Assembly: GCA_029857975.1 (NCBI GenBank)
Contig: JAOUFX010000054.1
Span: 1-10,101, forward strand
Direction: 5' to 3'
Length of the DNA stretch: 10,101 bases
DNA from: Deltaproteobacteria bacterium
Lineage (GTDB): Bacteria; Desulfobacterota; SM23-61
Below the pieces are notes generated by a model. The model was not told the origin of the DNA and did no database searches. It saw only the letters and a program-made list of their open reading frames with translations. Position numbers and translations under genes: made by a program. Each line of letters starts with the position of its first letter. The first letter of the stretch is position 1. This document shows, one piece after another, positions 1 to 6,466 of this stretch.

Positions 1-801
1 CACGGCTCCGGCAACGTGCGGCCGGTAACCGGCGCGTTTCATAAGGGGGATGGTGTAAGCTCCGGTGGCCACGACGTTGGCCGCTGAACTTCCGGTCACG
101 GAACCCATGATTCCACTGGCGACAACGGCGATTTTAGCCGGCCCACCCGCAGTTCTGCCGGCAATGGCCAGGGCAAGGTTCTGAATGGCTTTTCCTGCTC
201 CGGAAACATGGAGAAAGGAAGCAAAAATTACGAAGGGAAAAACAAAGGTGGCGTAGGTATTGGTTACCACGCCATAAATCGCACTCGTTCCGCAAGAGAT
301 AAATTCGATCGTTCGTATTAAAGCAAAGCCCTTGTGGGCCAGGAGGCCTGGTAAATATCTTCCATACAAAGCATAGAGGATAAATACAACCCCCAGGATC
401 GAGAGAATATTCCCCAGCACCCTCCGAGCGACTTCGAAAACCAATAGGATTAAAACGGCGCCAACGAGAATATCCAGTTGCGTGGGATTCCCGATGCGAT
501 AGGAGTAAGTCGGCCATTCTATGATCCAATACCCAACCGCCATTATTGATATCGCGGAGAAAAAAAGATCTAAAGATGAAGGACGATCTCGGGGGGATCT
601 TTTAAAAGCTGGGTACAAAAGAAAGCATAGAGAAAGCGTGCATCCTAAGTAAATCCCCAAGTGTGTTTCCAGGGAAAAAAGCCCAAAGCCGGCAGTATAG
701 ATGTAGAAAAGGGAAAAAAGGGCACCCATCAAACCCATAATCCAGGCTGGCCACTTGGCTAACGATCGGACCGCGCTGTCGCCTTCAATCTTTCCGAACA
801 T
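1..801 (-). CDS. TRAP transporter fused permease (DctQ-DctM, TAXI type), 5' part
   Basis: Inner-membrane component of a TRAP-TAXI importer, which uses an ion gradient to take up organic acids handed over by the periplasmic receptor. Only the first 267 residues are in the window; the frame runs open to base 1, while fused permeases usually exceed 600 residues. Visible are several hydrophobic spans (about residues 18-40, 48-64, 78-96, 108-124, 129-147, 180-199), the E-x-x-R-R element at 123-127, AHKGF at 155-159, GGPAK at 219-223 and the DctM signature TGSSAAN at 236-242. The same elements occur in the permease at 9006-10101. Start: ATG at 801 has GGAGGG five bases upstream; an in-frame ATG at 813 has only AAAGG abutting it. 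It lies 91 bases after the TAXI gene stop, separated by a strong hairpin. No DUF1850 gene stands between receptor and permease, unlike the right-hand system. Confidence 0.92.
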   Translation of the reverse strand, partial: MFGKIEGDSAVRSLAKWPAWIMGLMGALFSLFYIYTAGFGLFSLETHLGIYLGCTLSLCFLLYPAFKRSPRDRPSSLDLFFSAISIMAVGYWIIEWPTYSYRIGNPTQLDILVGAVLILLVFEVARRVLGNILSILGVVFILYALYGRYLPGLLAHKGFALIRTIEFISCGTSAIYGVVTNTYATFVFPFVIFASFLHVSGAGKAIQNLALAIAGRTAGGPAKIAVVASGIMGSVTGSSAANVVATGAYTIPLMKRAGYRPHVAGAV

Positions 802-840
802 CTTTCCCTCCATCCTTTGTCGCGGTCTTCCATAAGAAGA

Positions 841-873
841 AGCTCCTCCCGGTTTCCATCTCCGGGAGGAGCT
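841..873 (-). promoter_or_regulatory. Intercistronic hairpin between TAXI receptor and permease
   Basis: A perfect 12-bp GC-rich stem (841-852 with 862-873) encloses a 9-base loop. On the transcribed minus strand no T-run follows, so it does not look like an intrinsic terminator. Its position, 19 bases after the receptor stop codon and ahead of the permease ribosome site, suits a 3'-end-protecting element that lets the receptor be made in excess of the membrane protein, as known for binding-protein transporter operons. The 3' arm itself contains GGGAGGAG, a Shine-Dalgarno sequence that would be hidden when the stem forms. The structure is seen in the sequence; the function is inferred. Confidence 0.75.
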
Positions 874-892
874 GTTTCCGGTAGGCGCAGGT

Positions 893-1885
893 TTATTGGG
901 GGATAATCTCCGGGGGAATTTTCAGTCCTTTCTCTTTCCAAAATTGTAACGCGCCGGCATGAAGGGGGATCCCCAATCCCTTGATCCCATCCAGGTCCGG
1001 TTTGAGGGGCGCCCATTGTTTGTGAACACGGACGAGGTATTCCTTGCTCTTGGGATCAAAGGCGACTTTCAGAATTTTATAGACCCATTCCGGTTCAAGC
1101 TTCTTGTGGGCCTGCATGTAGACGCTGAAGCTGACACACGGGTATTCTTTCTTCCATGTTTTGTATGTCCCCCCAGGCATTACGGCCCGCGTGAAATAGG
1201 GATATTTAGCCATGATTTGTTTGGCTTCATCATCGTTGATGGGAATGAGAAAAATCTTGTGGGTGGCTTCCAAGGTGACCACATTGGCCATGGGCGCACT
1301 GCTCTGGGTGAGGGCGTCCACATTGCCATCCCCCAGGGCTCTACCGGCTTCTCCAAAACCTAAATGTTCTACTTTGATCTTGTCCCACAGGCCAAGAGCC
1401 CGAAGGATGTTCTCGGAATTGACCGCGGACCCGCTCCCTGCTTCCCCTACGGAAACCCTCTTTCCAACCAGGTCCTTCAGGGTTTTAATTCCGCTCTTTT
1501 CCAGGGTAACGAAATGATGCCAGCTCGAGTAAACGCCGCAGAGCATGCCAAAATCATGAAAAGGTCCTTCTTTCTGGAATGGACCCAGGCCGTTCCAATT
1601 TTGGTAGGAAGTGAGGCCGTGGGTGAGGCATAATTCAATCGCCCCCTGGCGCAAACGCCGATTGTTCTCCAAGGATCCGGCACAGGCCTGGGAGGTTACA
1701 TTGAGTCCTTTAATCTCTTTGGTCAAAAGGACCGACATTCCTCCCACCATCGTAAACCAAGTCCCCCCCGGTCCTCCTGAACCAAAACTGATGAATTTAT
1801 CGGCGGCGAATCCCGCTCCCAGACCAGTCAACAGAGCCAAAGAAAGAATTAAAACAGCAATGAACATTTTTTTGATTATCTTCAT
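893..1885 (-). CDS. TRAP transporter solute receptor, TAXI family
   Basis: Periplasmic substrate-binding protein for the adjacent TRAP permease. At 330 residues it has the usual TAXI length. Residues 1-27 form a signal peptide (KIIKK basic start, long hydrophobic core, cleavage near GFA-AD). The mature protein opens with the TAXI signature FGSGGPGGTWF (about 34-44), followed by the typical S-x-E-N-x-R-x-L element near 71-78 and the receptor segment containing GSGSAVNSENILRALG. Start: ATG at 1885 has AAAGGAG about nine bases upstream. It is only distantly similar to the second TAXI protein at 7408-8370, so the two probably bind different ligands or differ in affinity. It follows the VOC gene after 149 bases and probably belongs to the same left-facing unit. 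The ligand is unknown; TAXI proteins elsewhere have been linked to amino acids and dicarboxylates. Confidence 0.93.
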   Translation of the reverse strand: MKIIKKMFIAVLILSLALLTGLGAGFAADKFISFGSGGPGGTWFTMVGGMSVLLTKEIKGLNVTSQACAGSLENNRRLRQGAIELCLTHGLTSYQNWNGLGPFQKEGPFHDFGMLCGVYSSWHHFVTLEKSGIKTLKDLVGKRVSVGEAGSGSAVNSENILRALGLWDKIKVEHLGFGEAGRALGDGNVDALTQSSAPMANVVTLEATHKIFLIPINDDEAKQIMAKYPYFTRAVMPGGTYKTWKKEYPCVSFSVYMQAHKKLEPEWVYKILKVAFDPKSKEYLVRVHKQWAPLKPDLDGIKGLGIPLHAGALQFWKEKGLKIPPEIIPQ

Positions 1886-1943
1886 GACGGCTTCTCCTTT
1901 CTTTTCGAAAGTCCTAATTTATCCGGAGCCAATACAATAAAAA

Positions 1944-1956
1944 GATCACCTCCTTT
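1944..1956 (-). promoter_or_regulatory. 13-base anti-16S-tail match (orphan Shine-Dalgarno) upstream of TAXI receptor
   Basis: The minus strand reads AAAGGAGGTGATC here, a full match to the complement of the conserved 16S rRNA 3' end. The TAXI start codon is 58 bases further on and has its own ribosome site, so this one serves no recognised gene. The surrounding 149-base spacer (1886-2034) also holds a small stem, CCAGT/ACTGG (1979-1983 with 1988-1992), and an alternative pairing, CAGTCT/AGACTG (1986-1991 with 1962-1967), that would exclude it. No clear promoter or T-tract terminator was seen in the spacer. Confidence 0.5.
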
Positions 1957-2034
1957 CCTGGCAGTCTTCTCCTCCCCTCCAGTAGAGACTGGGTCGAAAG
2001 CCGGGCGGGAGGGCATGAATGAGGAAGCATCTTC

Positions 2035-2433
2035 TCATACTTGGCAAAGCTCGATCAGGATGCCGTCGGTGCTCTCGGGATGAAAAAAGGCGACCCGCCC
2101 GTGGGCGCCGGGGCGGGGAGAGCCCTCGACCAGCTTGGCTCCGTTTTTCTGGAAATCCCGAATACTCGCCTCGAGGTCATCCACTTCAAAACAGAGATGG
2201 TTGATAACCCCTTTTTGCGATCGCACCACTTTATGGAAAGGATCCCATCCCTTGTCCGGGCTGAAGTGCAGAAATTCGATCAGGGTGTCCCCGATGGGGA
2301 AAAACGCGATTTTCATCCCGTCTTCTTTTTTCTCCATGACCTCGCTGCAGGTGAGCCCGAAAGCCTTAAACTTTTCAACGGCCCGATCAAAATCCTCCAC
2401 AATGATTCCAATGTGCCGCATTTTTCTCATCAT
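2035..2433 (-). CDS. VOC (glyoxalase/bleomycin-resistance fold) protein, methylmalonyl-CoA epimerase-like
   Basis: A 132-residue single-domain vicinal-oxygen-chelate protein with two beta-alpha-beta-beta-beta modules. The expected metal ligands are all present: H7 (in RHIGI), E53 (in LIEFL), H79 (in NHLCF) and E128 (in LIELC). This pattern and the length of about 130 residues match methylmalonyl-CoA epimerases and close relatives, which move a proton next to a thioester or carboxylate. A lyase or isomerase of another small acid is equally possible. Start: ATG at 2433 has AAGGAGG nine bases upstream and overlaps the TGA of the MmgE/PrpD gene as ATGA, indicating translational coupling. A longer frame from 2478 would add a Cys/Arg-rich stretch that does not look like VOC sequence. 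In this operon it could epimerise a product of the MmgE/PrpD or dehydrogenase step. Fold confident, reaction not. Confidence 0.88.
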   Translation of the reverse strand: MMRKMRHIGIIVEDFDRAVEKFKAFGLTCSEVMEKKEDGMKIAFFPIGDTLIEFLHFSPDKGWDPFHKVVRSQKGVINHLCFEVDDLEASIRDFQKNGAKLVEGSPRPGAHGRVAFFHPESTDGILIELCQV

Positions 2434-3821
2434 GACCCTTTTCCTCCTTCTTGGACAAGAAGATCCGCAATTTCGCAAAAATCCCGGATCTTTTCTAACC
2501 CCATGATCCGCTCCTCAATCTCCTCTACCCTCTTCTTGGAAAAGATGCTGCCGGCCAGGGTTTGATACTTCTCCCGCAGTTCTTCCCACGGCAGTGGGTC
2601 GAGACCATCCCCGTGCGGCCGTTCCAGCAGCTTTTCAAACTTCTGGCCGTTTTTCGTCTGAATCACGGCCCGAGCCGGAAATTTTTCCGGCAAGAGTTTA
2701 TCCAGTTCCGGGTCGTGATGGCAGTAGATCTTCGGAATGAGATCCCGGAGCTGCGGGGCGCGCAGCCACGCCTCTGTATGCTCGTCGATAAACGTTCTCC
2801 TCTTCAGAATGGCCATGGCCGCACCAAAATACATGCTGTGCATTGCCTCGACCACGTTCTGAGGGGCCCTTTTTTCTTTCTCCGGTTCGACTACGAGCCG
2901 GAAGGCGTTGCCGATCATATAGATGTCAACCCTCTGGATATCCTCCGGCTTCAGGTCATTCTGACGAACAATGACTAAAACCGCATCCAGCGCCGGGTGC
3001 TCGTGCCGGCAGGCTGTGTGGATTTTGATGCCGGTGCGAATGATCTGGTAGAATTTTCCGAGGTCTTTAAGGATGAGCTCGGGATGGGTGTTTTGTGAAT
3101 ACGATTCTAAAAAGCCGTACTGCCCTTCGAAAATATCCGTAGGAGCATTGAATCCCTGCCGGGCCAGCTGGGCGGCGAGGATCCCGCTGTGGGCAGCCCA
3201 CCCGGAATGGAAAGCTTTGGTCCAGGACCCGGCCACGATGTAGCGGAAAGATCCTGATGCCTGGCTTCCGGCGATGCCCAGGGCATCGATCATCTGCTGC
3301 CGCTCCAGGTGGAGAAGCTTGGAAGCCACCACGGTGGCGGCAAAACAGCCGCAGGTCGAGGAGGGGTGAAACCCCCGCCGGTAGTGTTCCGCGTAGTTGA
3401 TGGCCTGCCCCAGCCGGATGATCGTCTCATATCCGAGAACGGCGGCCGTGATCAGCTTTTGTCCTTCGATGTGGTATTTTTCCCCGAGAGCCATAATCAC
3501 GGGCCAGATGCAGGCTCCGGGGTGGAGGGAAGAGGAATTCTCCACATCGTCCAGTTCATTGGGCTTGACCAAGGTTCCATTGCCCAAGGCCGCATACTGC
3601 GGCGGACATTTCCAAGGTATGCCGATCAGGGAGCAGTCGCCCGGCAAATCCAAACCCCTGATAAAATTTAACATCGCCCGGCTGGAATCGGCCAGCAACC
3701 CGTAAGCGGCGTTGCCCGTGAAATCGAGAAACAGTCTTTTGGCTTTGGCGGTGACTGCCGGAGGGAGGTTTCCATACCGATGACCCACACAGAAATCGAC
3801 ATATTCACTCGTGATGCCCAT
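2430..3821 (-). CDS. MmgE/PrpD family protein with intact active-site residues
   Basis: 463 residues, full length for the family that includes 2-methylcitrate dehydratase (PrpD), cis-aconitate decarboxylase and iminodisuccinate epimerase. These are cytosolic enzymes acting on di- and tricarboxylic acids. An all-alpha N-terminal domain (about 1-270) is followed by the smaller alpha/beta lid (about 270-400). Family positions appear retained: D91-D92 with H100 (ELDD...LHPG), H152 (GFHPSS), K202 and H205 (TKAFHSGWAAH), plus the hallmark EGQYGF near 235. By analogy to cis-aconitate decarboxylase these line the substrate pocket. Start: ATG at 3821 with AAGGGG nine bases upstream, a moderate site. 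It begins 31 bases after the second MmgE/PrpD gene and overlaps the VOC gene by 4 bases. Dehydratase, decarboxylase and epimerase are all possible; sequence alone does not decide. Confidence 0.92.
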   Translation of the reverse strand: MGITSEYVDFCVGHRYGNLPPAVTAKAKRLFLDFTGNAAYGLLADSSRAMLNFIRGLDLPGDCSLIGIPWKCPPQYAALGNGTLVKPNELDDVENSSSLHPGACIWPVIMALGEKYHIEGQKLITAAVLGYETIIRLGQAINYAEHYRRGFHPSSTCGCFAATVVASKLLHLERQQMIDALGIAGSQASGSFRYIVAGSWTKAFHSGWAAHSGILAAQLARQGFNAPTDIFEGQYGFLESYSQNTHPELILKDLGKFYQIIRTGIKIHTACRHEHPALDAVLVIVRQNDLKPEDIQRVDIYMIGNAFRLVVEPEKEKRAPQNVVEAMHSMYFGAAMAILKRRTFIDEHTEAWLRAPQLRDLIPKIYCHHDPELDKLLPEKFPARAVIQTKNGQKFEKLLERPHGDGLDPLPWEELREKYQTLAGSIFSKKRVEEIEERIMGLEKIRDFCEIADLLVQEGGKGS

Positions 3822-3852
3822 CCGCGAATACCCCTTGCCTTCCGGAGCAAAT

Positions 3853-5211
3853 CTACCTTATCAGATGGCGAAAGGTACAAATATCAGATAGCTCTTTGAT
3901 GTCCGGCTCATTTTCCAGGTTTAGAATAATATCCTTGGTCCGTTCGATATGCTTCTCCGATAAGATCCCCTTCAAGTACTTACGATAAATATCCACAACC
4001 TGATCCATGGTCAAAGGATACTTCGGACCTCCGTAAGGCTGATCCATGGCCCCAGTCAGCATCTTCCCATTCTTCAGTTTTAGGTCAATCCGCCCTTCCC
4101 CCGCGAAATACCGGTGGGGGTATTCCGGATGGTATACCACCTTGATCTTTTTGCGAGCCTCGGCAATTCTGGAATCCTTCACCGCTTCTTCCGTGCAAGT
4201 ATCCAGCCCGCATTCCCCATGGATCATCTGGTAGGCCAGGATATGCTGGGTACTGAAGCGGCTGTCCTCGGCGCTCTTGGGTTCGGCCCGGTCCACTACA
4301 TTGCGCAGCGGATCGAAATGGAGCACCACCTCCCCTACGTCCTCGTACTTCAACCCGTTCTTGGTCATCAAATCCGTGAGCACATCCACAAAGTTGTGGG
4401 TGAAGAAACAGAACCCCCACTTCTTGATCCAGGTGTTATTCGTATAGAAGGGGGCTTTTCCCAATCCCTCGGTCATTTTTCTGAACTCAATATTCTTGTC
4501 GCCGCCGGTCAGCATATCCAGGCATTTTTCGATCACCGGATTGCTGGTCATCCCGTCCTTGGCCAGCATGGCGTTTACCACTCCGTTGCGGCACACCGTC
4601 GCCGACTCCCAAAAATGGGCATCCGTCCCCCAGGTGTGCATATACCCCAATCCTTGAACCATGGCCAGTCCCAGGGAGGCTTTCGTCTCCTCCTCTGACA
4701 ATTCCAGGGCCCGGGCACAGCTCGCTGTTGCTCCATAGATGCCGATAAAAGGCAGGTTGCAGATTCCGATTCCATCCGTCCCCACCGAGGCCCACATGGC
4801 AATGCGGTTCTGTATCTCCTGTCCCACGTAAAGCGCCACGATGATTTCCTTCCCCGATAACTTCCACTTTTCCGCGGCGGTCAATAGCGCGGGCCAGGTG
4901 GTCACGTCGCTGATGCCGCCGCCGGGGAACTGGTCATCTTCCATTTCCGAAGCATGCCCGAAAAAACCGTTAATCAATGCCGCATTGCCCGCGTCTGCCC
5001 GGAAGCCGCAGCCATAGACCCCGCTCTCCGGTTTTCCGGAATTTTCCATCACGTACCGGATCACTTTTTTGGAAGTCGGCGCCGCCGACCCTACCAGCAT
5101 CCCCATCACCTGTTTCAGGGTCAGCTTCTTCACATAATCGATCACGCTTGGGTCCATATCCATGTACTCGGTGTGAGTTATAAATTTGGCGAATTTTTCA
5201 GCTACCTCCAT
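3853..5211 (-). CDS. Divergent MmgE/PrpD family protein lacking canonical active-site residues
   Basis: 452 residues, similar in size and fold to the following gene. Family membership shows in the segment FFGHASEMEDD with WPALL (about 83-110), in IYGATASCARALELSEEE (158-175) and in the C-terminal lid with KLKNGKMLTG. Laid against the neighbouring paralogue, the pocket positions differ: H100 becomes I100, H152 becomes C151, K202 becomes H199, H205 becomes E202. Only D92 appears kept. The alignment was made by eye around shared anchor residues. The frame is intact and the ribosome site strong (AGGAGG five bases before ATG 5211), so it is not an obvious pseudogene. It may be a non-catalytic partner of its neighbour, family members being dimeric, or an enzyme with a changed reaction. 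It lies 101 bases after the dehydrogenase gene. Confidence 0.88.
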   Translation of the reverse strand: MEVAEKFAKFITHTEYMDMDPSVIDYVKKLTLKQVMGMLVGSAAPTSKKVIRYVMENSGKPESGVYGCGFRADAGNAALINGFFGHASEMEDDQFPGGGISDVTTWPALLTAAEKWKLSGKEIIVALYVGQEIQNRIAMWASVGTDGIGICNLPFIGIYGATASCARALELSEEETKASLGLAMVQGLGYMHTWGTDAHFWESATVCRNGVVNAMLAKDGMTSNPVIEKCLDMLTGGDKNIEFRKMTEGLGKAPFYTNNTWIKKWGFCFFTHNFVDVLTDLMTKNGLKYEDVGEVVLHFDPLRNVVDRAEPKSAEDSRFSTQHILAYQMIHGECGLDTCTEEAVKDSRIAEARKKIKVVYHPEYPHRYFAGEGRIDLKLKNGKMLTGAMDQPYGGPKYPLTMDQVVDIYRKYLKGILSEKHIERTKDIILNLENEPDIKELSDICTFRHLIR

Positions 5212-5247
5212 ATTCTCCTCCTCTAATTTTTTGTTTTACGCTTGGCA

Positions 5248-5320
5248 CCCATTGCCTATTGCCCTTTTCATTTTGCCTTCGGCCCTGTACTCTACCCCCA
5301 ACCCCCTACACCCTACACCC
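5248..5320 (-). repeat. Low-complexity 7-base-period repeat with G-quadruplex motif
   Basis: The spacer after the dehydrogenase gene (5212-5312) is C-rich on the plus strand. It contains two short tandem arrays of 7-base period: ATTGCC twice (5251-5256, 5258-5263) and CCCTACA twice plus CCC (5304-5320). On the minus (transcribed) strand 5320-5295 gives four G-runs, GGG-TGTA-GGG-TGTA-GGGGG-TT-GGGGG, which fits the standard G-quadruplex pattern. The motif straddles the TAG stop of the dehydrogenase gene at 5315-5313. It may be one copy of a dispersed intergenic repeat, but only this copy is in the window. Confidence 0.6.
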
Positions 5321-6212
5321 TTTTCTTCCTTACTTCCACCCCCAAAACCTTTTCCCACACTTTAACCATCGCTCCTTTATTCTCCCTTCCAAGCCCCATA
5401 TCCAGGGCCATTTGGTAAGTAACCATAGCCGCAGCCGTGACGGGAAGAGGAATCCGATGAGCACTGCTGATCTCCGCCGCATGCACCATGTCTTTGTAGG
5501 CATCCGCTAACGGATAACCAGGTCCGAAGTTCCCTTCCAGGATGAGGGGGGTAAAGTTATCTAAAGCAAAGCATTGCCCTGTACCCGTCCGGGCAACTTT
5601 ACAGGTTTGTTCGGGATCAAGCCCCATTTTTATCGCCATCGGCAGAAGCTCGGCAATGGTCGCACAGTGAATGTTGAACATGATTTGATTGATCAACTTC
5701 ATCATCTGCCCATTCCCCGAGGCACCGGCATAAATGATCGTGTTGCCCATGGCTTCCAGGGCGGGACGCACTTGGTGAAAAACATTTTCCTCCCCTCCGA
5801 CCATGATGGTCAGGGTCCCAGCCTTGGCTCTGGCTTCCATCCCTGATATAGGTGCATCCAAAAATGGAATTCCCCTACTCTTCAAGGATTCAGCAATTTT
5901 GCGGGTGGTGAGCGGGTGGATGGTGCCGCAGTCGATGACGATCTGATTTGACTGCAAGGCATCAGCGATTCCATTTTTTCCATAAAGAACTTCTTCGACG
6001 GCCTTTGTATCCGATAGGCAAAATATAATCCAAGTGGATCGCCGAGCCAGATCGGGCAACGCCGGCATGGCCTTGCCACCTTGGGAGGTTATTTCTTCCA
6101 CGACTTCTTTCCGGCGCGCAAAAAAATTGAGCGGAAAACCAGCTTTCATTAGGTTGAAGGCCATCCATTTACCCATCGTCCCTAAACCGACAAATCCGAT
6201 CTCCGGTTTCAT
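5313..6212 (-). CDS. NAD(P)-dependent oxidoreductase, 3-hydroxyisobutyrate dehydrogenase family
   Basis: A 299-residue beta-hydroxyacid dehydrogenase. It would oxidise a 3-hydroxy acid to the semialdehyde or ketone, or run in reverse like tartronate-semialdehyde reductase. The N-terminal Rossmann domain has the dinucleotide motif GLGTMG (9-14); Arg33-Arg34 after the second strand could favour NADP, though this is a weak predictor. The substrate-binding segment DAPISG (119-124) and AGTLTIMVGG (131-140) follow. Catalytic lysine K172 lies in GNGQMMKLINQ, and K240-D241 in the all-helical C-terminal domain. Two small departures are M125 for the usual second Gly after SG, and N-Q instead of N-N at 175-176. 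Start: ATG at 6212 has GGAGG eight bases upstream; the in-frame ATGs at 6227 and 6236 are less well placed. First gene of the left-facing unit, so it would act with the MmgE/PrpD pair. The substrate is not evident. Confidence 0.93.
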   Translation of the reverse strand: MKPEIGFVGLGTMGKWMAFNLMKAGFPLNFFARRKEVVEEITSQGGKAMPALPDLARRSTWIIFCLSDTKAVEEVLYGKNGIADALQSNQIVIDCGTIHPLTTRKIAESLKSRGIPFLDAPISGMEARAKAGTLTIMVGGEENVFHQVRPALEAMGNTIIYAGASGNGQMMKLINQIMFNIHCATIAELLPMAIKMGLDPEQTCKVARTGTGQCFALDNFTPLILEGNFGPGYPLADAYKDMVHAAEISSAHRIPLPVTAAAMVTYQMALDMGLGRENKGAMVKVWEKVLGVEVRKKRV

Positions 6213-6257
6213 TGTTCTATCCTCCATTCCTCCCATAAGTTAACTTGTCCCTTTTAA

Positions 6258-6355
6258 GGTTGAAGGGCTAATGATTTTGTTGCTGAGCATAATATGGTTG
6301 ATGGGAATTTGCAATAGGCGGGAGCCGCTTGCCCCATTCTATTTTTAAAGGTTGA
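6258..6355 (+). promoter_or_regulatory. Three direct GGTTGA copies in the divergent region, possible operator half-sites
   Basis: GGTTGA occurs at 6258-6263, 6296-6301 and 6350-6355, all in the same orientation. The outer two share a longer context, TTTTAAGGTTGA against TTTTAAAGGTTGA. They flank the candidate left-facing promoter and lie upstream of the right-facing one. Regulators of the RpiR type generally bind short repeats in such regions, but these copies are not arranged as an inverted pair. The assignment is a guess from position. Confidence 0.3.
6286..6314 (-). promoter_or_regulatory. Candidate promoter for the left-facing catabolic operon
   Basis: On the minus strand TTGCAA (6314-6309) and TATGCT (6291-6286) are spaced by 17 bases, each matching four of six sigma-70 consensus positions. 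Transcription would start near 6280, giving a leader of about 65-70 bases before the dehydrogenase ATG at 6212. The match is modest and other starts in the AT-rich region are possible. Confidence 0.35.
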
Positions 6356-6374
6356 TTTTTCCCGGGCGGTACGC

Positions 6375-6393
6375 CGGTCCAGGCCGGGGACCG
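6375..6393. promoter_or_regulatory. GC-rich inverted repeat just upstream of the right-facing promoter
   Basis: CGGTCC (6375-6380) and GGACCG (6388-6393) form a perfect 6-bp inverted repeat with a 7-base centre, eight bases before the -35 box. A second short pair, GGCG/CGCC (6365-6368 with 6372-6375), abuts it. The GC-rich block stands out from AT-rich sequence on both sides. An operator for the RpiR-type protein is one reading; a stem with no role is another. Confidence 0.35.
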
Positions 6394-6400
6394 ATTTTTA

Positions 6401-6431
6401 TTGACATGGTTTGCCAGAAGAGATATATAAT
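6401..6431 (+). promoter_or_regulatory. Sigma-70-type promoter for the RpiR-TAXI-DUF1850-TRAP unit
   Basis: A perfect -35 box TTGACA (6401-6406) is followed at 17 bases by TATATA (6424-6429), or at 19 bases by a perfect TATAAT (6426-6431). Transcription would begin near 6437, leaving a leader of about 30 bases before the GTG start at 6467. This is the clearest promoter in the window. Driving the regulator gene from it suggests autoregulation. Confidence 0.7.
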
Positions 6432-6466
6432 TTTCAAATTTATTAAGAAAGGAAATTTTTATTTCA

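Noticed and set aside
134..529. 131-codon minus-strand frame inside the left permease
   Set aside because: It is an out-of-frame shadow. The frame from 801 gives a continuous membrane protein with TRAP permease signatures through the same bases.
841..873. Reading the hairpin as an intrinsic terminator
   Set aside because: No run of T follows on the transcribed strand, and a permease that needs the receptor lies just downstream.
1962..1992. Attenuator with mutually exclusive stems ahead of TAXI gene 1
   Set aside because: The two alternative pairings are only 5-6 bp and neither is followed by a T-tract, so this is not supported beyond a note.
2035..2433. Naming the VOC gene as true methylmalonyl-CoA epimerase (mce)
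   Set aside because: No methylmalonyl-CoA mutase or carboxylase gene is nearby, and metal ligands alone do not separate it from other VOC isomerases or lyases.
2035..2478. Longer version of the VOC protein starting at 2478
   Set aside because: The extra 15 residues are Cys/Arg-rich, precede the fold and overlap the MmgE/PrpD gene by 49 bases; ATG 2433 has a strong ribosome site and a classic ATGA overlap.
2041..2565. 174-codon plus-strand frame opposite the VOC gene
   Set aside because: Antisense shadow of the VOC and MmgE/PrpD genes, which match their families with conserved residues.
2430..3821. Naming the canonical MmgE/PrpD gene prpD
   Set aside because: No methylcitrate synthase or methylisocitrate lyase gene is present, and the family covers several different reactions.
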